DNA from: an uncultured Bacteroidota bacterium
Lineage (GTDB): Bacteria > Bacteroidota > Rhodothermia > Rhodothermales > Salinibacteraceae
NCBI GenBank assembly: GCA_913055845.1
Contig: CAJXKO010000010.1
Coordinates: 1 to 53,175 of the forward strand
Direction of reading: 5' to 3'
DNA: 53,175 nucleotides
This document shows, in pieces, positions 34,939-41,703 of this stretch (position 1 is its first letter; the number at the start of each line of letters is the position of its first letter). Below the pieces are notes generated by a model that saw only the letters and a list, made by a program, of their open reading frames with translations, made no database searches and was not told the DNA's origin. The translations under genes were made by a program, and so were the position numbers.

Positions 34939-35712
34939 ATGTCCCCCCCCGATCCTGACGCTGCTTCCAACGATTCTTCCCCCTCGGAGGAGACAGAAGA
35001 GCCCGATTTGCTCTATCATGTCCCCATCCACGAGTGGGACGAGTCGGACCAGCCCCGTGAGAAGCTTTTGAAGCATGGGCCTACCGTCCTCTCCGACGCG
35101 GAAGTACTGGCGCTCCTCCTTGGCTCCGGTACCCGCACCAGCGACGGTCCCGTCTCGGCCGTCGAGCTGGGGCGCTCGCTCCTCCAGAGCTACGGCTCGC
35201 TGCACGAGGTCTCGCAGCGGAAACCCAAAGAGCTGACCCGGACGCGGGGTGTGGGGCCGGCCAAAGCCACCAAGCTTGCCGCCGCGTTCGAGGCGGGGCG
35301 CCGGGTCGAGTCGCAGCGGCAGCAGGACGAGCGCGTGCAGGTGACCTGCCCCGGCGACGTGGCCGACGTCTACGGCCCGCTCCTGCGTGACCTGGACAAA
35401 GAGGTCTTCAAGGTTGTGCACCTCAACACGGCCAATGTCATCATCGGCGACTACACCGTGAGCGAGGGCGGCCTCTCGTCGAGCGTCGTCGAACCCCGAG
35501 GCGTCTTTGAGCAGGCCATCCTCGACGACGCGGCCGCGGTCATTTGTCTTCACAACCACCCCTCCGGCAACCCTGAGCCCAGCCGCGAGGACATCCGCAT
35601 CACACGGCAGCTCGTCGACGCGGGCGACACGATGGGTATTCCGGTGCACGACCATCTCATCATCGCCGGCACCGATCACACGTCGCTAGCGGAGCGTGGC
35701 GTCATCGGGTGA
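34939..35712 (+). CDS. radC: RadC family protein (JAB/MPN domain)
   Basis: 257 residues from the ATG at 34939; a longer frame starts at 34813 but its first 42 residues are not conserved. A UvrC-like helix-hairpin-helix region (GPTVLSDAEVLALLLGSGT and TRTRGVGPAKATKLAAAFE) precedes the JAMM metalloprotease-like domain with EPRGVFEQAILDDAAAVICL and the metal motif HNHPSGNPEPSREDIRIT. RadC was once linked to DNA repair, but its real role is unsettled. Residues 1-40 are an acidic Ser/Glu-rich arm. It follows rho by 162 bp. There is no phage or plasmid context here, so it appears to be the chromosomal copy. Confidence 0.95.
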   Translation: MSPPDPDAASNDSSPSEETEEPDLLYHVPIHEWDESDQPREKLLKHGPTVLSDAEVLALLLGSGTRTSDGPVSAVELGRSLLQSYGSLHEVSQRKPKELTRTRGVGPAKATKLAAAFEAGRRVESQRQQDERVQVTCPGDVADVYGPLLRDLDKEVFKVVHLNTANVIIGDYTVSEGGLSSSVVEPRGVFEQAILDDAAAVICLHNHPSGNPEPSREDIRITRQLVDAGDTMGIPVHDHLIIAGTDHTSLAERGVIG

Positions 35713-35715
35713 AAG

Positions 35716-35729
35716 CATTGGTCATTGAG
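35716..35729 (+). repeat. Left arm of inverted repeat flanking the S23-like pseudogene
   Basis: CATTGGTCATTGAG. Its reverse complement matches 36179-36192 at 13 of 14 positions. The two arms enclose the whole broken S23/IVP gene. It starts three bases after the radC stop codon. Confidence 0.7.
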
Positions 35730-35778
35730 GGTTTTCAGCATTGCGGGATTTCTTCTTCGCTAAAGACCAAATGACATA

Positions 35779-36147
35779 ATGAGCAATGATTCTCTTTCCT
35801 TCGGAAAACTGGAAGATCGCCTGATCGACTTTGCGGGGCGGACTAGGGCAGTGGCGGATGTATTGCCGGAGGCTTCGTTGGGATAGTACATTGCAAATCA
35901 GACCTTGCGCAGTGGGACATCGCCGGCACCGAATCACTCGGAGGGCTGTGTCGTGGAGAGCCGTCGTGACTTTGCCCACAAGCTGAGCGTCAGTCTGAAA
36001 GAACTGTGCGAGATCAAGACGTGGCTCCGCATCATCCGAAAGACTGGGGTGCTTCCCGCTAAGCGACTCCCCAGGATCACCGACGCAACGGATCAGCCCT
36101 GCGCCATCCCTTCGCAGTTGGTTCACACGGCGAAGGAGAAAATCTGA
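35779..36147 (+). pseudogene. Four-helix-bundle protein (S23/IVP family), broken by an amber codon
   Basis: One frame from ATG 35779 to TGA 36147 spells a 122-codon S23-type four-helix-bundle protein, the family's usual length. Conserved parts are KLEDRLIDFAGR, then YIANQTLRSGTSPAPNHSE, ESRRDFAHKLSVSLKELCEIK and TWLRIIRKTG. The frame is interrupted only once, by TAG at codon 36 (35884-35886), just before YIANQ where relatives usually have Lys or Arg; AAG or CAG to TAG is one base change. Family members are encoded in intervening sequences of 23S rRNA genes, as stand-alone genes and as Avd accessory proteins of diversity-generating retroelements. Here it sits between radC and glyS inside a 14-nt inverted repeat, which suggests insertion of a small element followed by decay. 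A start at TTG 35905 could still give an 80-residue fragment. Confidence 0.85.
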
Positions 36148-36178
36148 GGACGATAGGCGGACGTTCCTCTCGCCAATG

Positions 36179-36192
36179 CTCAATGAACAATG
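36179..36192 (+). repeat. Right arm of inverted repeat flanking the S23-like pseudogene
   Basis: CTCAATGAACAATG, complementary to 35716-35729 with one mismatch. The related string AATGAGCAATG also occurs just at the pseudogene start (35778-35788), so this TCATTG-type word is present at least three times around the element. Confidence 0.7.
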
Positions 36193-36278
36193 GGCCCTCC
36201 CCATTGCATCCAGTAAAGGCGGTTGATAGACTTTAAGGACCCGCACAGCATTCTTCGTCACCACTGTCCCCAGCGTCC

Positions 36279-37718
36279 ATGAGCGACGACTTGTTCGACA
36301 CCATCGTCTCCCTCTCCAAGCAGCGCGGCTTCATCGTGCAGTCGTCGGAGATTTACGGCGGCCTGAGCGCCACCTACGATTACGGGCCGATGGGGGTTGA
36401 GCTCAAACGCAACGTCAAGGAGAAATGGTGGCAGTCGATGGTCTACCAGAACGACGACATTGTGGGCCTCGATGCCGCGATCATGATGCACCCGAAGACG
36501 TGGGACGCGTCCGGGCACACGGAGGCGTTCAACGATCCGCTCATCGACGACAAGGCCTCGGGCAACCGCTACCGTGCCGACGAACTGATCGAGAACTACA
36601 TTCGCGACCTGAAGGAGACGGGGGAGGAGGAGCACGCGAAGGAGGTCCACGAGCGACTGGTGGAGGCCCTGAATGCGGGCGACGACATGAACGACGCCCT
36701 CCACGCCATCATCATGGACGAGGAGATTCCCGCGCCCGAGTCCGGTGCGTTCGACTGGACGGACGTGCGCCAGTTCAACCTCATGTTCGAGACGCAGATG
36801 GGGCCGGTGGACGGGCAGAAGGTCTTCCTGCGGCCCGAGACCGCGCAGGGCATCTTCGTCAACTTTCATAACGCCCGCGAGCCGGCGCGCCTGCACGTCC
36901 CCTTTGGCGTGGCGCAGATCGGCAAGGCCTTCCGCAATGAGATCGTGGCCCGGCAGTTCGTCTTCCGCATGCGGGAGTTCGAGCAGATGGAGATGCAGTA
37001 CTTCGTGAAGCCGGGCACGGAGCTCGACTGGTACGAGCAGTGGAAGGAGCGCCGGATGGAGTGGCACGAGAGCCTCGGCATCGATCCGTCAAACCTCCGT
37101 TTTCATGAGCACGAGCAGCTCTCGCACTACGCCAATGCGGCCGTCGACATTCAGTACAACTTCCCGATTGGCTGGAAGGAGCTGGAGGGCATTCACTCGC
37201 GGACCGACTACGACCTGAGCCGGCACGAGGAGTACTCGGGCAAGAAGATGTCGTACTACGACCCCTGGGAAGAGGAGCGCTACACGCCGTACGTGGTGGA
37301 GACCTCCACGGGGCTCGACCGGACGCTCTTCATGCTCCTCTGCGACGCCTACTACGAGGAGGAGGTGAAGGGCGACACGCGCTCGGTGCTCCAGTTCCAC
37401 CCGGAGGTGGCGCCCGTCCGCGCCGGCATCTTTCCGCTCACGGACAAGGAGGGACTCCCCGATATTGCCCGCGACATCGAGACCGATCTTAACCAGCACT
37501 TCAACGTCCGCTACGACGACCGCGGCTCGATGGGCAAGCGCTACCGTCGGCAAGACGAGGCGGGCACGCCCTTCTGCATCACCGTCGACTTCGACACGCT
37601 CGACGACCAGACCGTCACCGTGCGCGACCGTGATACGATGGAGCAGGACCGCGTGGCGATCGACCAGCTTGCGACCTATATCTTCGACCAGACCCGCAAC
37701 TGGGAGGCCGACAAGTAA
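36279..37718 (+). CDS. glyS: Glycyl-tRNA synthetase, single-chain (alpha2) type
   Basis: 479 residues, the homodimeric class II type rather than the alpha/beta tetramer. It charges tRNA-Gly. The N-terminus has KQRGFIVQSSEIYGGLSATYDYGPMG. Class II motif 2 is in LRPETAQGIFVNFHN and AFRNEIVARQFVFRMREFEQMEMQ. ELEGIHSRTDYDLSRH supplies the glycine-binding site, and motif 3 is STGLDRTLFMLLCDAY. The C-terminal anticodon-binding domain runs from LQFHPEVAPVRAGIFPL to the end, including YDDRGSMGKRYRRQDEAGTP. Start at ATG 36279. It is a single gene downstream of the S23-like element; no T-box leader was seen. Confidence 0.97.
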   Translation: MSDDLFDTIVSLSKQRGFIVQSSEIYGGLSATYDYGPMGVELKRNVKEKWWQSMVYQNDDIVGLDAAIMMHPKTWDASGHTEAFNDPLIDDKASGNRYRADELIENYIRDLKETGEEEHAKEVHERLVEALNAGDDMNDALHAIIMDEEIPAPESGAFDWTDVRQFNLMFETQMGPVDGQKVFLRPETAQGIFVNFHNAREPARLHVPFGVAQIGKAFRNEIVARQFVFRMREFEQMEMQYFVKPGTELDWYEQWKERRMEWHESLGIDPSNLRFHEHEQLSHYANAAVDIQYNFPIGWKELEGIHSRTDYDLSRHEEYSGKKMSYYDPWEEERYTPYVVETSTGLDRTLFMLLCDAYYEEEVKGDTRSVLQFHPEVAPVRAGIFPLTDKEGLPDIARDIETDLNQHFNVRYDDRGSMGKRYRRQDEAGTPFCITVDFDTLDDQTVTVRDRDTMEQDRVAIDQLATYIFDQTRNWEADK

Positions 37719-37771
37719 AGGATTGGAGGTCGAAAATCGCGGAGCGCGAAGAGAGGCCGGGTCTTAACGCC

Positions 37772-38962
37772 TTACCTGACGATCACGTGTTCGCTCGCAA
37801 GTGCGTCGATCCGGTCGGATGCGTAGCCGAGCCGTTCTCGTAGAACGGACGACGTGTGCTCGGCGTAGTGCGGCGGGGCGGACAGAGATGGAGAGGTGCC
37901 GTTAGGATGGGGAAAGGCCGTCTGCCGGAGGCCCGACAGGTCGTCCCCTGAGTCGAGAGTCATGGCCTGGGCAGCTGTCTGCTCGAAGACGGCGGGGACG
38001 TCACGTACTGAACCGGCGGGCACGTTGTGTTCGTGCAGGGCCGCAAGTAGGGCGTCGTGGTTGAGCTCTCGGATGCGGTCCGCCAGTGCAGCGTAGAGAG
38101 CCTCGCGATGGTCGACCCGGTCGGCGTTCGTCGAGAATCGTGGGTCCTCGGCCAGTTCTGGACGCCCAAGCACTTCGCATAGTGTCCCAAACTGGCGGTC
38201 CGTGCCTACGGCCAGCACGATGGAAGAGCCGTCGGCGGTGTCGTACGGGGTGCCGTAGGGCGCGATGTTGGGATGCGCCGAGCCCATGCGCTGCGGGCTG
38301 TGCCCGGCTACGAGCCAATTGGTGGCCTGATTGGCGAGTCCGCTCACCGCGGCCTGGAAGAGCGAGACGGGCACGCACGCGCCGGCGCCGCCACGCTCAC
38401 GATTCAGTAGAGCCACGAGAAGGCCCTCCTTGAGTTGGTGGGCGGCCAGTACGTCCATGAGCGCGACCGGCAGTTTCGTCGGCGGTCCGTCCGCCGAACC
38501 GTTCATGTGCATGAACCCGCTCTCGGCCTGGATGACGGCGTCGTATCCGGCACGCTTGCGGTCCGGGCCGTAGCCGGTGACATGGCCGTAGACGAGTTCG
38601 GGGTTCACGTCCGACAGCGTCTCGTAGTCGGCGCCCAGCGCCACCGCCGTTCCGGGTCGGTAGCTGGCAAGCACTACGTCGGCGTTCCGGGCGAGGTCGT
38701 GGAGAAGGGCCTGCCCATCGTCGGTCGAGAGGTCGAGGGCGAGTGACTGCTTTCCGGAGTTGCAGCAGCAGAAATAGGCGGAGCGATCGTCGCCCTCCGT
38801 GGTTAGATCGGCGGTCGGGGCCCGCCACCGACGGGTCACGTCACCGCCGGTGCGGGGATTTTCGACCTTGAGGACCGTCGCGCCGAGCTCGGCAAAGAAC
38901 TGCCCCACGCTCGGGCCGGCGAGAACGGATGCGAGCTCTAGAACGAGCAGATCATCGAGCAT
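37772..38962 (-). CDS. CaiB/BaiF (family III) CoA-transferase
   Basis: 396 residues from the ATG at 38962. Family III CoA-transferases swap CoA between carboxylates such as formyl-CoA/oxalate, carnitine or succinate/mesaconate. The start LVLELASVLAGPSVGQFFAEL and LGATVLKVENPRTGGD are typical. The active-site aspartate is Asp141 in GYDAVIQAESGFMHMNG. Further family text is TKLPVALMDVLAAHQLKEGLL and YDTADGSSIVLAVGTDRQF. It follows the gldKLMN genes on the same strand after a 126-bp gap, with no functional link apparent. Substrate unknown. Confidence 0.92.
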   Translation of the reverse strand: MLDDLLVLELASVLAGPSVGQFFAELGATVLKVENPRTGGDVTRRWRAPTADLTTEGDDRSAYFCCCNSGKQSLALDLSTDDGQALLHDLARNADVVLASYRPGTAVALGADYETLSDVNPELVYGHVTGYGPDRKRAGYDAVIQAESGFMHMNGSADGPPTKLPVALMDVLAAHQLKEGLLVALLNRERGGAGACVPVSLFQAAVSGLANQATNWLVAGHSPQRMGSAHPNIAPYGTPYDTADGSSIVLAVGTDRQFGTLCEVLGRPELAEDPRFSTNADRVDHREALYAALADRIRELNHDALLAALHEHNVPAGSVRDVPAVFEQTAAQAMTLDSGDDLSGLRQTAFPHPNGTSPSLSAPPHYAEHTSSVLRERLGYASDRIDALASEHVIVR

Positions 38963-39088
38963 TGTGGACAAACAGGAGATCGGGAGACCGGCACGTAATC
39001 CCCTAAGGCACACCGTCTGGGCGATACGGGTTCCATCAGACCAGTGTGCCGTCCCTGCGCCGCTGGCCCCCTAGTGCGACGGAACTCC

Positions 39089-39739
39089 TCAGTTGTAGGC
39101 AAGCTTCCGAATCGTCGCCATGATCTCCCGCTCTTCAGTCGCGGCCCGTTCAGGATCGCGAATGATTTGGTCTCCGACCTGCACGATCGTCGCGGTCCCG
39201 AGCAATCCGTGGAACGCAATCTGCTCCTTGAAAGGGCGGTAGATGGCCTCGTTTTCGGGGGAGGGAGTGCCTTTCTCAATCAGCAGCTGCTCGTAGAGCG
39301 TTTCCTCCGAAAGATTCACGTAGAGAATGGGAATGTCCTCTCCCTGCTGGCCTGCCGGGCGGTAGATGAGGTGAAGGTCCATGATATTGCGTCGGAGCCT
39401 GCTATTTCGCAGGGTAAACCGGTACGTAATGAACGCGTGGGTGGCACTGCTCAGAGCGAGACCCTCCCTCGAAAGCGTTGATCGGATCATCCCGAGCGAT
39501 GCTGTAGTGTCGGCATCTGGGCTTCGCCGAAGCCGGACGTCCTGCCCCTCTGCCATCGCGACCACAGAGTCCGTCAGCGCGCTCGTTACCTCTCCGTCTT
39601 CAACCGGTGCAATGACCTTAATCGTTCGTTGCCACTCAGCCTGCCCGGTGGCTTCCGAGACAGGGAGGAGGAGAACGGCCGCGGCGAGCAGCACGAGCCG
39701 AAAGAAGCCAGTATTCATGGAAGACATGTTAAAGCGCAT
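39089..39739 (-). CDS. Secreted protein in the GldN position (divergent/short GldN)
   Basis: Up to 216 residues; ATGs at 39739, 39727 and 39718 are all in frame. A signal peptide (FFRLVLLAAAVLLLPVSEATGQA) is followed by about 185 residues with AEWQRTIKVIAPVEDGEV, ILYVNLSEETLYEQLLI, YRPFKEQIAFHGLLGTATI and a final helix. The gene lies 20 bp after gldM, the place where gldN/porN is found in T9SS operons. GldN is a periplasmic partner that forms a ring with GldK, and is usually about 300 residues; this one is shorter and I cannot align its characteristic motifs with confidence. The GldN role is therefore inferred from position. Confidence 0.65.
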   Translation of the reverse strand: MRFNMSSMNTGFFRLVLLAAAVLLLPVSEATGQAEWQRTIKVIAPVEDGEVTSALTDSVVAMAEGQDVRLRRSPDADTTASLGMIRSTLSREGLALSSATHAFITYRFTLRNSRLRRNIMDLHLIYRPAGQQGEDIPILYVNLSEETLYEQLLIEKGTPSPENEAIYRPFKEQIAFHGLLGTATIVQVGDQIIRDPERAATEEREIMATIRKLAYN

Positions 39740-39759
39740 AGATCGTAAGAGGAATTGGA

Positions 39760-40797
39760 TCAGGAAAGGACAAAACCAAAGGTGCGGCTGTTTTGGCGGA
39801 GGGGCACGTCGACCCGGGTCCCTTGGTGGTTGACGCGGACGACGTTGTTGAGGCGGACGATGATTTGGTCGCCCGACTCGGCGCCCTGTAGCTCCTGCGT
39901 GAGGACAAGTCGGCCGTCGTCCCCTAGGTCGAACGTTCCCAGTTTCTCGCTGGCCATCTGGCCCTGACGCAGGTACACGGTGGCGCTGCCCGCTCGATAC
40001 CGCGCGTCTTCGGGGTGGCGGTTCTTAAACTCCCGGTCGGGCTCAACCTTGAATTCCAGCGATGCCCGACGCCGACTGATAGGATCTCCACTCGTCACCT
40101 CACCCTGCGGCCCGAACACACGGACTTGCGGGCGCGGGGGATCGATGACGGCAAACTCACGCTGTCCAAGCAACAGGTCCGATGCGCCGGAGCGCTTCAG
40201 ATAGACATCGATTGTTACCCGGTCGCCCGTGGGACTGAGGGAGAGGGTGGTGCCCGGGGCGGAGCCCCCCGGCCCCTCCACGCGAAGTGATTGGTCCTCA
40301 ATGCCGGGGACTGAAAGGCGGAGCCGGTTCAAACTGCGACGGTATAGGGCTTGAGCCGTCTCGGTCTTGGCCACGATCTCGGGACGCCGCACCGTAAACG
40401 ATCCCGACACCGGGAAGCGCTGTGTGGTGCCGCCCAGCTGTGGGGCCTCGTAGTAGGCCTCGTACGAGACGCGCGTCTCGTCCTCCCCGGGCTCCAACAG
40501 ATCATTGGTGTTCATCGTCAGCAGCGAGTCCCCCTGCGTGGAGAGGTCGCCCTGAGGGACGAGTTCGGGCTGGACGTTTGTGTCCTGCTCGGCGGTTGTG
40601 AGCTGATCAGCCGTCAGAAACGTGCGGGCCTCATAAGGCTGGCCCACCACGACGGTCTGGTCCCCCACCGCTACGCCCGTGTAGTCTTTCACGGCGTAGG
40701 TCTCCTCGGAGACGTCGAATGTGCTGACGGAGTACAGAAGGATGGGAAAATACAGCGCCAGCATGACATAGTACCGGAGCTCCTTCGTCTTATTCAC
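39760..40797 (-). CDS. gldM: GldM/PorM-like T9SS motor protein
   Basis: 345 residues. A single N-terminal membrane helix (VMLALYFPILLYSV, about 11-27) is followed by a long periplasmic part of beta domains. The charged residue Arg8 just before the helix matches the position of the Arg that pairs with GldL in Flavobacterium, as I recall the published motor structure. The C-terminal domain carries QVRVFGPQGEVTSGDPISR, SLEFKVEPDREFKNRHPE and a GDQIIVRLNNVVRVNHQG ending, which resembles the GldM/PorM C-terminal Ig-type domain. It is shorter than Flavobacterium GldM (about 510), so one periplasmic domain is probably missing. Placement directly after gldL (15 bp) and before the gldN-like gene supports the call. 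Confidence 0.8.
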   Translation of the reverse strand: MNKTKELRYYVMLALYFPILLYSVSTFDVSEETYAVKDYTGVAVGDQTVVVGQPYEARTFLTADQLTTAEQDTNVQPELVPQGDLSTQGDSLLTMNTNDLLEPGEDETRVSYEAYYEAPQLGGTTQRFPVSGSFTVRRPEIVAKTETAQALYRRSLNRLRLSVPGIEDQSLRVEGPGGSAPGTTLSLSPTGDRVTIDVYLKRSGASDLLLGQREFAVIDPPRPQVRVFGPQGEVTSGDPISRRRASLEFKVEPDREFKNRHPEDARYRAGSATVYLRQGQMASEKLGTFDLGDDGRLVLTQELQGAESGDQIIVRLNNVVRVNHQGTRVDVPLRQNSRTFGFVLS

Positions 40798-40812
40798 GGC
40801 ACTTTGGAAGAT

Positions 40813-41601
40813 CTATTTGGCAGAGCTCGAGGTGGACGTAGGCTCGCCCGGTTGTCCCGATCCGGCCTGGCCGTTTGCGGCGTGCCCGTTCGTGGAGGCA
40901 GCGCCCGGCGAGACCGGTTCGTTGAATCGCTCCAGACGGCTGGCGGCCCGGGCGAATTGCTCGCGCAACGCCCGCATCGCCTGACGCGTCTCCGCAATTT
41001 CGTCGCCTAGGCCCTTCGACTCTTCGGCCAACTCCGTCTGAACCTCCTCCAGGGATTGGGCCATGGACGCATGGGCCTGGTGCAGGGATTGAAGATCCTC
41101 CAGGTTGTTGCCGAGTGCTTCGGACTGTGTAGACAGGCTGTCGCCCGCATCGCGAAGGTTGTCGCGGAGCGTAGTAAATTGTTCGAGCACGTCGAGCTCC
41201 TCGGAAAGGCCTTCCCGCACGGTGTGGATTTTCTCTGCGAGCCGTTCGGCCTCCTGGCTGAGCTCATCCTCCGCGCTCCGCAACTCTGAGTCTAGGGGGC
41301 TTCCGGCGTCGGGGGGAGCAGAGGCGGTCGTTTCGGCCGTCGAATCGTCGTCGCCCTCGTCGGCGGGCACGTACTGCATTTCCCGCATCATGCCCATGAG
41401 GATGAAGACGAGTGCCTCTCCCATGAAGCCGACCAGTACGACGGGCTTCCACGTGAGCATGTACCCGAAGACCTCGGCTTCGAAGGCAAAGATCTTGGCC
41501 ATCACCCCGAGGATGGCTGTCGATCCAAAAATCCCGATTAGAAAGTGAGTGAGAGACCATCTGCGTTCAAGCTTGTAATCCTCTGGAGCGGTTGTTGGCA
41601 T
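40813..41601 (-). CDS. gldL: GldL/PorL-like T9SS proton-driven motor protein
   Basis: 262 residues. Two membrane helices (about 17-40 and 52-72) are followed by an acidic linker and a long coiled-coil cytoplasmic domain (about 105-225, ELSQEAERLAEKIHTVREG and so on). The helices hold the family's charged residues: Lys36 in GVMAKIF and Glu62 in GFMGEALVFIL, aligning with Lys27 and Glu49 of Flavobacterium GldL, the latter in LTEALIF (from memory of published work). These are thought to take part in proton flow that turns the GldM shaft. The C-terminal 30 residues are Gly/Ser/Ala-rich. It lies between gldK (102 bp) and gldM (15 bp). Confidence 0.88.
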   Translation of the reverse strand: MPTTAPEDYKLERRWSLTHFLIGIFGSTAILGVMAKIFAFEAEVFGYMLTWKPVVLVGFMGEALVFILMGMMREMQYVPADEGDDDSTAETTASAPPDAGSPLDSELRSAEDELSQEAERLAEKIHTVREGLSEELDVLEQFTTLRDNLRDAGDSLSTQSEALGNNLEDLQSLHQAHASMAQSLEEVQTELAEESKGLGDEIAETRQAMRALREQFARAASRLERFNEPVSPGAASTNGHAANGQAGSGQPGEPTSTSSSAK

Positions 41602-41703
41602 GTTGCTGAAGACATCTGTTCGAGAGAATACGTGGGGCGCAAAGCGTAGGGGAAACAGGGGCTGGTCTGCGCCAAAGGAAGCCGTTGAAGAACCCAGGGC
41701 TGC

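Noticed and set aside
34939-35712. radC as a sign of a mobile element
   Set aside because: RadC-like genes do occur on plasmids and phages, but here the gene is full length, sits between rho and glyS, and no integrase, transposase or plasmid gene is near.
35722-36264. A 180-codon minus-strand frame between radC and glyS
   Set aside because: The plus strand of the same DNA encodes a recognisable S23 four-helix-bundle protein; the minus frame has no such character.
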